Below, one piece after another: positions 56,470 through 64,000 of a stretch of 64,000 nt of DNA (positions are counted from its first letter, which is position 1; the number at the start of each line of letters is the position of its first letter). This stretch comes from Branchipolynoe longqiensis (taxonomy: Eukaryota > Annelida > Polychaeta > Phyllodocida > Polynoidae): contig CM059192.1 of the NCBI GenBank assembly GCA_030323885.1, forward strand, positions 64,039,593 through 64,103,592, in the 5' to 3' direction. Under the pieces are notes generated by a model. The model was not told where the DNA came from and did not search any database. It worked only from the letters and a program-made list of their open reading frames with translations. The position numbers and the translations under genes were made by a program.

Positions 56470-56802
56470 AATTTGTTTGTTTGTTCGGGTTTTACATCCT
56501 GGCAACTTCTAAGGTCATATCATGGTGGGCATTGACTTGTGATAGTGTCCACCCATACTGACTTTATAGTGCTGCCCCACTGGAAGACAATGGCACCGAC
56601 ACCATGACCTGATATCCCACACAGTCACATTATCCAGATACTGTGCTAACCAGTCCTTGTCCTGTCCTATTAATGCCGAGCGCCAGACTAGGTAGTGACA
56701 AGCATCAATTTGATAAGTCATTGGTTTGACTCGGCTGGGATTTGAACTCCCGACATTCCGCACAGGAAGCCTGCACTCTAACAATTCGGCCAAGGCGTCC
56801 AT
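56470..56802 (-). mobile_element. Common SINE (family A), full copy
   Basis: GGGTTTTACATCCTGGCAAC to GGGATTTGAACTCCCGACAT and CTAACAATTCGGCCAAGGCG. Its tRNA-like 5' terminus leads without a gap into the CATGCTGC array. Confidence 0.88.
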
Positions 56803-58747
56803 GCTGCCATGCTGCCATGCTGTCATACTGCCATGCTGCCATGTTGCCATGCTGCCATGTTGCCATGCTGCCATGCTGCCATGCTGCCATGTTGCCATGC
56901 TGCCATGCTGCCATGCTGCCATGCGGTCATGCTGCCATGCTGCCATGCTGCCATTTTGCCATACTACCATGCTGCCATGGTGCCATGCTGCCATGGTGCC
57001 ATGCTGCCATGCTGCCATGGTGTCATGCTGCAATGCTGCCATGCCACCATGTTGCCATTCTGCCATGCTGCCAGGCTGCCATGCTGCCATGGTGTCATGC
57101 TGCAATGCTGCCATGCCGCCATGCTGCCATGCCGCCATGCTGCCATTCTGCCATTCTGCCAGGCTGCCATGCTGCCATGGTGCCATGGTGCCATGCTGTC
57201 ATGCTGCCATGCTGCCATGGTGCTATGCAGCCATGGTGCCATGGTGCCATGCTGCCATGCTGTCATTCTGCCATGGTGTCATGCTGCAATGCTGCCATGG
57301 TGCCATGGTACCATGCTGCAATGTTGCCATGCTGCCATGCTGCAATGTTGCCATGCTGCCATGCTGCCATGCTGCCATGCTGCCATGCTGCCATGCCACC
57401 ATGGTGCTATGCTGCAATGCTGTCATGATGCCATGCTGCCATGCTGCAATGCTGCTATGCTGACATGCTGCCATGCCGCGATGGTGCCATGGTGCCGTGC
57501 TGCCATGCTGCCACGCTGCCATTGTGCCATGGTGCCATGGTGCCATGGTGCCATGCTGCAATGCTGCTATGCTGACATGCTGCCCTGCTGCCATCCTGCC
57601 ATTATGCCAAGCTCGCATGGTGCCATGGTGCTTTGCTGCCATGCTGCCATGCCGCCATACCACCATGCTGCCATGCTGCAATGCTGCCATGCTGCCATAC
57701 TGCCATGCTGCCATGCTGCCATGGTGCCATGCTGCAATGCTGCTATGCTGACATGCTGCCATGCCGCGATGGTGCCATGGTGCCATGCCGCCATGCCACC
57801 ATGCTGCCATGCTGCAATGTTGCCATACTGCCATGCTGCCATACTGCCATGCTGCAATGCTGCCATGCTGCCATGCTGCCATGGTGCCATGCTGCTATGC
57901 TGCAATGCTGCTATCCTGACATGCTGCCATGCCGCAATGGTGCCATGGTGCCGTGCTGCCATGCTGCCATGCTGCCATGCTGCCATGCTGCCATGCTGCC
58001 ATGCCGCCATGGTGCTATGCTGCAATGCTGTCATGATGCCATGCTGTCATGCTCCCATGCTCCCATGCTCCCATGCTCCCATGCCGCCATGGTGCCATGC
58101 TGCAATGCTGCTATGCTGACATGCTGCCCTGCTGCCATCCCACAATTGTGCCAAGCTGGCATGGTGCCATGGTGCTTTGCTGCCATACTTCCATGCAGCC
58201 ATGCTGCAATGCTGTCATGCTCCCATGCTCCCATGCTCCCATGGTGCCATGGTGCCGTGCTGCCATGCTGCAATGCTGCTATGCTGAAATGCTCCCATGC
58301 TCCCATGCCGCCATGGTGCCATGGTGCCATTCTGCAATGCTGCCATACTGCCATGCTGCCATCTTGCCATTTTGCCATCTTGCCATGCTGCCATCTTGCC
58401 ATGCTACCATGCTGCTAGGTTGCAATGGCCATGCTATTTTGCCATGCTGCCCTGGTGCCGTTCTGACATGCCGCCATGGTGCCATGGTGCCATGCTGTCC
58501 CGCTGCCATGCTGCCATGCTGCAATGCTGCCATGCCACCATGCTACCGTGCTGCCATTTTGCAATGCTGCCATGCTGCTGTGCTGCCATGCTGCAATGCT
58601 GCACTGCTGCCATGCTGCCATGCTTCAATACTGACATGCCTCCATGGTACCATGGTGCCATGCTGTCATGCTGCCATGCTGCCATGCTGCCATGCTGCCC
58701 TGCTGCCATGCTGCCATGCTGCCATGCTGCCATGCTGCCATGCTGAA
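56803..58747. repeat. 8-bp satellite CATGCTGC, 1.95 kb
   Basis: About 240 units of CATGCTGC with variants (CATGGTGC, AATGCTGC, CATGCCGC, CATGCTCC) arranged in higher-order blocks. Frames up to 436 codons on plus (MLPCCHAA) and 219 on minus (GSMAAWQH) are repeat artefacts. Confidence 0.93.
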
Positions 58748-59102
58748 ATGTTTGAAAACACGTCAACCAAGCCTATTCCATGCATCTCTGTTCCTGCAAA
58801 GTTAACCCTGTAAAACTAAAACTAAAATAAAGTAGATTATAATGATCAACAACATTATTTCTCTTCAAGATAAATGGCAGAGAGTCAAGATCTTCGTATT
58901 CTGAAACTCCAAGCGATAGTGGCACCCCCACCCCCCTCCCCACCCACTATGGAGTATTATTGAGTGGAAAGCAGATGACTTTTAGCGGAGAAAACGCGAA
59001 ACTCAAAAGAACGCCTTATAATGTCAGTGGTGCCTTATGCTCTGGTCACGTACCTTGGAGGTTGGCTTCACAAAGCTGAGCTAACCAACAAGATAATTGT
59101 TT
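58748..59102. other. Unique DNA upstream of the BH3-only gene
   Basis: About 350 bp. 58805-58890 (AAATAAAGTAGATTATAATG, TTCTCTTCAAGATAAATGG) may be a worn end of the ATAGTCCGATG MITE. The rest is unassigned. Confidence 0.4.
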
Positions 59103-59222
59103 CACGTGTTGATAAGATAAGCTTGGGGGGGGTGATCTAATCTTGTCACTTCTCGCTTTAACCACGATATGGTTTTCTGGAGCTGACAGATCTGCGCGCT
59201 AATTACTCACTTTCTATATAAG
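59103..59222 (+). promoter_or_regulatory. Promoter of the BH3-only gene: E-box, GATA words, TATA box
   Basis: CACGTG (59103-59108), two overlapping GATAAGATAAGC words (59111-59122) and TATATAAG (59215-59222), the last with good TATA-box form. A start of transcription near 59245-59250 would leave a leader of about 250 nt. Only the TATA box is strong; the factor sites are inference. Confidence 0.55.
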
Positions 59223-59339
59223 AGCGCGGGAAACATGGGTCGCAGTTAAACGCCTCAGTCAACTTCTGGCAGACGACACACCGCAATTCGGATAAGGACT
59301 GCAACAGTTGGCTTCTTCGTTGAAACGATAGTTCATAGC

Positions 59340-59465
59340 CGCGATTGTACACACTGCAAACTCCGGTGAGCCCTGCACCGCTTGTGCACAACAGCGCTTG
59401 TACACACTGCACACTCATAGTGAACACTGCACCGCTTGAGCACTCCTCAACACTACACAACTTGT
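59340..59465. repeat. Leader repeat GTACACACTGCACACTC
   Basis: Three to four imperfect copies of a 30-40-bp phrase (GCACCGCTTGTGCACAACAG, CGCTTGTACACACTGCA) in the presumed 5' UTR. Confidence 0.6.
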
Positions 59466-59498
59466 ACGCGTCTCAATTCTGATAAACAGCGAAGGACG

Positions 59499-60035
59499 AT
59501 GGAACCCAAACGACCAACTCGTGGCCGGAGCCACAGCGTGATGTACACCCTGACTGAATCGCCCTTGTTGTCTGCCCTGCCGCTTCAAGCCCCCGGCCTG
59601 CCACTTCAAGCCCCCGGCCCGCCGCTTCAAGACCCCGGCCCGCCGCTTCAAGCCCCCGGCCTGCTGCTTCAAGCCCCCGGCCTGCCGCTTCAAGCCACTG
59701 GCCCGCCGCTTCAAGCCCCCGGCCCGCCGCTTCAAGCCCCCGGCCCGCCGCTCCACGCGCCCGGCCCGCCGCTACGAGTATCGGTCGATGGCTCGCCAGC
59801 CCCGAGACGCTGTCGGAAGAACAGTTGTCCGGCCGTCATGTTGCACGAGGAGATCGGCAGGACCTTGGTTCAGATTGGTAACGACTTCGACCGGAGGAGA
59901 GGGTCGGTGACAGCAGCGGTGACAGGGCCTGAGGCCGCCGTCAGACCGCAGCGTCAGGTGGTCGCCTCCCTGATGCAGCTGGTCCACATGGGCGTCCAGG
60001 TCTACATGCTCGCGCAGAGTGAAGGGCTCGTGTAG
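59499..60035 (+). CDS. BH3-only-like BCL-2 family protein, 178 aa, intronless
   Basis: ATG at 59499 follows a TATA box by about 280 bp; TAG at 60033. Residues 24-92 are about nine heptads of the form PPLQAPG (21-bp DNA repeat). Residues 117-132 read EEIGRTLVQIGNDFDR: the L-x(3)-IG-N/D-D/E-F core of a BH3 helix, closest to BIM-type IAQELRRIGDEF. The C-terminus (QVVASLMQLVHMGVQVYMLA, 153-172) is amphipathic or hydrophobic, where BIM and BMF have a membrane-associating tail. Known role of such proteins: bind BCL-2 relatives and trigger mitochondrial apoptosis. GC-rich codons differ from the AT-rich surroundings. An exact BIM/BMF orthologue cannot be named, and no clear dynein light chain motif (KxTQT) is present. 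A chance BH3 match in an unrelated protein is possible. Confidence 0.65.
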   Translation: MEPKRPTRGRSHSVMYTLTESPLLSALPLQAPGLPLQAPGPPLQDPGPPLQAPGLLLQAPGLPLQATGPPLQAPGPPLQAPGPPLHAPGPPLRVSVDGSPAPRRCRKNSCPAVMLHEEIGRTLVQIGNDFDRRRGSVTAAVTGPEAAVRPQRQVVASLMQLVHMGVQVYMLAQSEGLV

Positions 60036-61410
60036 GACCTGTAGCGCCACCTGGTGTGAAATAGACATGGTTGAGTAAATTAAATCATGCCGGGTGGCGG
60101 GAATGCAGTGTTCAGCGAACTGATCCTAGATGGTGCTGTGCTGGTTACAGCAACCATTGGTATGATGTTCTGCTGGTTGCGGTGTCCCGATGACCTGGAC
60201 ACGATGACATCCAAGACCTTACCTGATGACCTCGAAGACGTGACCTGATGATGCCCAACCCGTGACCTGATGACCTCCAGTACTTGACTTGGTGACCTTT
60301 AAAGCGTGACCTGATCAGTCCCACAGTGTGTTCCATCATTGCACTGAACTCGGGACTAACGGCTAACGGTGTGACCCGGATGTGCGCGTGTAGCAGAATG
60401 TTCCAGGGGTGGGGTGAAGAACAAGGTCAAGGTCAAGAAGAGCGATGCTGGTTACGGCTGCAATGCAACTTCCACCACAGGTTCAGTAACGGAGTGCTCC
60501 CACGCTGCCCGCAGTTCCTACACTTGCACTTACGGCCAACACTTTTTAGTGCTGTGTTGTGCTGGGACCTGACTCAGCATACACCGGTTAACGGTACGTT
60601 AGTAACTCACCCAACACGCGACTGCTCGCAGAGTGTGACCTCTGACCTCTGACCTCTGACCTCTCTGCCTGATTATTCAAAGGCACTGTCTGTGATAATT
60701 GAGACTGCTTCTAAATATGGCGAACATGACTGACTCGATTGTATCTATCTTATAATGCTATTATATTTTTAAACCATACAACTTTAGTATTTAAAATATG
60801 GAACTCTATGGAATTTATCATAACATTGTCATAGTGAATGGTTCTTTGTCATGTTAGATGGATTCAAAGCCATGTCTTAATATGGTTGATAAAGTAGTGT
60901 CTATTTTGATGTCCATTGCCGTGCCCTCTTGACCTCCCAGTCCGATCAAACTGATAGCAAACTGGCCTAGTTTGATCTATTTTACTTTTGTTTAAAGGGA
61001 CCCGATATAGGCCGCTAAGACTGGAACTGTACTAAAACAAATGGTCTCCAACCACACCTTTTCAGTTCGCATAATTGATTATGTGGAGGATGAGTGCCAA
61101 ACTGGCTATTGTACAAAGGCAACCTGAAGGTGTTCCCCGGTGTTTCCCCATCTGTAGGCAACCATATGTGGTCACGATGAGGGAATCCCACCCATGACGT
61201 CATTCACACACATTCCATTCCAAGCTTGTTTGTCATCTCAATAGTCTATACTGGGCAACTTTAGTTTAGCTGTAGGTGGACTTTGTGTTGAAATGCATTA
61301 ACATTTGAAGCTTACACACTTCTCGTCATTCAATAAATGTTTATATACCATAATATGGAGGTTGAAGCTCGCGGATCAGGTCTCAAATGCCATATTGGGC
61401 ACTAACTTGC
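60036..61410 (+). other. Probable 3' UTR of the BH3-only gene, part 1
   Basis: Unique sequence with a TGACCTGATGACCT-rich stretch (60185-60315) and TGACCTCTGACCTCTGACCT (about 60640-60662). An AATAAA at 61332 could end a shorter transcript. The 108-codon frame at 60326 resembles nothing. Confidence 0.4.
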
Positions 61411-61414
61411 TAAG

Positions 61415-62035
61415 TACATGTATCACTTTGGTATATGTGTGTAACCCGCTGTATCTAAGTACATGTATCACTTTGGTACACGTGTGTAACCCGCTGTGTC
61501 TAAGTATATGTATCACTTTGGTACACGTGTGTAACCCGCTGTGTCTAAGTACATGTATCACTTTGGTACATGTGTTTGACCTGCTGTATCTAAGTACATG
61601 TATCACTTTGGTACATGTGTGTAACCCGCTGTATCTGAGTACATGTATCACTTTGGTACACATGTGTAACCCGCTGTATCTGAGTACATGTATCACTTTG
61701 GTACACATGTGTGACCCCCTGTATCTAAGTACATGTATCACTTTGGTACATGTGTGAGACCCGCTGTATCTAAGTACATGTATCACTTTGGTACATGTGT
61801 GTGACCTGCTGTATCTGAGTACATGTATCACTTTGGTACACATGTGTAACCCACTGTGTCTAAGTACATGTATCACTTTGGTATGCGTGTGTGACCCGCT
61901 GTATCTAAGTACATGTATCACTTTGGTACATGTGGGTGACCCGCTGTATCTAAGTACATGTATCACTTTGGTACACCTGTGTAACCCGCTGTATCTGAGT
62001 ACATGTATCACTTTGGTACACATGTGTAACCCGCT
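61415..62035. repeat. 45-bp minisatellite CTAAGTACATGTATCACTTTGG
   Basis: About 14 well-conserved 45-bp units containing AAGTACATGTATCACTTTGG + TACACGTGTGTAACCCGCTG. 45 is a multiple of three, so a 231-codon minus frame and plus frames stay open; I treat these as artefacts. GTACATGTAT and GGTACACGTGTG give each unit CACGTG- or ACATGT-like palindromes. Confidence 0.92.
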
Positions 62036-62225
62036 GTCGTTCGTGTTGTTCAGCTTTGATATAACATGCAATCTGTATCTACTATTTACCTGTTCCTATG
62101 TTTATATTATGCGTTGTATACACCCTGGTGTCTCTTACGGCCTGTTTCTTATACCCAGCATGTTTTGAAACCATGACAATGCGCTAAGCCGCACCATTGG
62201 GCTGGTTTTTGTGATCAACTACAGA

Positions 62226-62236
62226 AATAAAATAAA
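62226..62236 (+). terminator. Poly(A) signal pair AATAAAATAAA
   Basis: Overlapping AATAAA hexamers about 2.2 kb after the BH3-only stop codon and after the 45-bp repeat; a good candidate end for a long 3' UTR. An unseen downstream gene fragment is the alternative. Confidence 0.45.
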
Positions 62237-62471
62237 GCCAACAAAAATAGCTCTTTGTATATTCATCAAGCGTCGCCAAAATAATTAATTTACTAAATAA
62301 ATCCGTTGCTTTTTCTTATATTGGTTCAAACAGAATTTGTTTGTTCACAAGACATGCATAGTGATTCAGTGATAATGTACCAGACACAGTGATTGCTGCA
62401 GGGACCAGGAGATTATCCTGGTCAATGAACATGCGACCAGTAAAACAACGTGATAAATGAACATGGAACCA
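62237..62471. other. Unique DNA
   Basis: Nothing recognised. Confidence 0.35.
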
Positions 62472-63210
62472 GGGCCCATATGTATGAGCCAATTTTTAAC
62501 CGGACCAGGGTTAAAGGAGGGTGCCGGGTTAGCCAACCGCAGAGTTCCAAATGTGTCACGGGGGATGTATGTGACCAAAACGCGCCCGAGTTAGCTAACC
62601 TTTCAGTTATTTATAGATTTGGGCAATCCCTTTGCGTTTGTAGCCATATATTAGGCTCAAATATATTAAATGCTATCATATTTAACAGAATTACATACAC
62701 AATAAGTGAAATTTTATCAATTTAACCCTAAATTTGAACCCTCCTTAAGGCTACCGCTGCATTGGCGGCGATATTAATAGTTATATTTTCGAATCGATGA
62801 AGGTACAGTCAACAAACCACTGCCGCCGCCAGTATGGAAAGCGCCGTCGATGCGGCGGCGGCGGTGGCGATTTGTTTACTTTACGTTCGTCGATTCGAAA
62901 ATATAACTATTAATATCGCCGCCAATGCGGCGGTAGCCTTAAGAAGGGTTCGAATTTAGGGTTAAATTGATAAAATTTCACTTATTGCATATGTAATTCT
63001 GTTAAATATGATCGCATTGAATAGATTTGGCCATAATCGGTGCCTAACCCCACCTTTAACCCTCCTTTCACATGGGGTTAGCGCAGGTGACTTTAAACTC
63101 GCTGATTTAGTTTAATCCGGACACATACATATGCAGTTTTCGCCGCTAACCTGGGAAATCCGCACGACGGAGGGTTACGACCGCTAACCCGCGCTCATAC
63201 ATATGGGCCC
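62472..63210. mobile_element. Foldback element, full copy 2
   Basis: About 740 bp. The ends GGGCCCATATGTATGAGC (62472-62489) and GCTCATACATATGGGCCC (63193-63210) are exact inverses. Inner arms of about 160 bp (AATATATTAAATGCTATCAT, CCTAAATTTGAACCCTCCTT) pair around GCCGCCGCC. Shared inner sequence with 47827-48556 (TTATATTTTCGAATCGA). Confidence 0.9.
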
Positions 63211-63342
63211 AGGAGATTAGCCTGACGGATGCACAGCGTACCAGTATATTAACGTGATGAGTGAACATGGGACCAGGATATCAGCCTAATGGATGCACAT
63301 GAGACCAGTAGATTAATGTGATAATTGAACATGGTACCTACC
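63211..63342. repeat. Short diverged repeats ACCAGTAGATTA
   Basis: GGACCAGTATATTA / GAGACCAGTAGATTAATG phrases repeat here and again at 63681-63735, around the inserted SINE. Confidence 0.55.
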
Positions 63343-63680
63343 GGTTCGTTTGTTGGTTGTTGGAGTTTTACATCCTGGCCACATCTAAGGTCATATCAGG
63401 ACAGGTATCGACTTGTGACAGGGCACACTCATGACGACTTAATAGTGCTGCCCCACTCGGAAATCAGGCCGCCAGCACCATGACCCAATATCCCACTCAG
63501 TCACATTATCCTGACACTGAGCTAACCAGTCCTTGCTATATCCTATTAATGCTGAGCGCCAGGCTAGGAAGCGACAAGTATCAACTTTGTAAGTCATTGG
63601 TTTGACTCAACTGGGAATTGAACTCCCAATCTCCCGCACGGGAGGCCGGCGCTCTACCGACTGGACCTCCGCATCCGGTC
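63343..63680 (-). mobile_element. Common SINE (family A), full copy
   Basis: GGTTGTTGGAGTTTTACATC to GGGAATTGAACTCCCAATCT and GCGCTCTACCGACTGGACCT, reverse orientation. The TCTACC and TTGAACTCCC words are the complement of its tRNA-like boxes. Confidence 0.88.
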
Positions 63681-64000
63681 ATGGGACCAGTAGATTAGCC
63701 CGGTGAATGCACAGGGTACCCGTATATTAATGGAACATAGTGTTAACTAGCGGTATTTTTCACACTAGAATCTTTATAGGAAATATAACCCTAACTTCTG
63801 TGTGTGGAGGCCGGAAAGCACTAATGTATTATATTACTCAAGCGATGATCCGCTTACTGTATCTGCTTACTATATCTGCTTACTATATCTGCTTACTATA
63901 TCTGTTCCAAGAAATATCAAACCAACAGAATTTAAGTGTGGTAAAGTCTAGTAGGGAGGGGTGGCTGGCTCCTCCTGCTGTGCTGTCTCCAGGTCATCTG
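63681..64000. other. Unique end of window
   Basis: Includes four copies of TATCTGCTTACTA (63857-63905). The last 40 bp (GCTGTGCTGTCTCCAG|GTCATCTG) could be a splice acceptor for an exon beyond the window, but that cannot be tested here. Confidence 0.35.

Noticed and set aside
56809..58119. 436-codon ORF (MLPCCHAA repeats) and minus-strand GSMAAWQH frames
   Set aside because: 8-bp satellite; both strands and all frames are equally open.
60326..60652. 108-codon ORF after the BH3-only gene
   Set aside because: No recognisable domain; lies in a probable 3' UTR.

Overview
The window looks like nuclear DNA of an animal, most likely a lophotrochozoan and probably a mollusc. Supporting signs are GT-AG introns, tRNA-derived SINEs with GTAAAACAACAAAC-type tails in many copies, several decayed non-LTR retrotransposons, a DIRS-type tyrosine-recombinase retrotransposon, small inverted-repeat transposons and a very high load of minisatellites. 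The species is inferred only; no marker gene fixes it.

Two host genes can be supported, both on the + strand. The first fills 757-33061: eight small exons (757-801, 11470-11532, 13700-13828, 16659-16844, 19410-19540, 28444-28486, 30249-30441, 32826-33061) splice in one continuous frame into a 341-residue protein of the SH3BP5 (Sab/REI-1) family, a coiled-coil activator (GEF) of Rab11. A GC-rich TATA-less promoter lies upstream and repeat-rich DNA with poly(A) signals downstream. The second is an intronless 178-codon ORF at 59499-60035 behind a TATA box. It carries a BH3-like helix (residues 117-132) and a run of heptad repeats, so I read it as a BH3-only pro-apoptotic BCL-2 family protein.

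The rest is repeats. Intron 1 (802-11469) holds several minisatellites, a large inverted satellite duplication (2991-7350), a Gypsy reverse transcriptase scrap and a decayed ORF. Introns 2-4 hold minisatellites, SINEs and two inverted-repeat elements. Intron 5 opens with a 32-bp minisatellite that appears to have grown from the exon 5 splice donor, and it carries a complete-length 5.4-kb DIRS-type retrotransposon (22729-28154) with terminal repeats and an internal complementary region. Intron 6 has a truncated LINE and a TGACCT array that runs up to exon 7. Intron 7 has a head-to-head inverted satellite pair.

From 33.6 to 59 kb there is no convincing host gene. It is a mosaic of LINE 3' ends, SINEs (one nested in another), foldback elements, MITEs and minisatellites of 8, 13, 16, 21 and 25 bp. 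After the BH3 gene come a probable long 3' UTR with a 45-bp repeat, a second complete foldback element and a final SINE. Nearly all long ORFs in this window are minisatellites whose period keeps several frames open; they are not called as genes.
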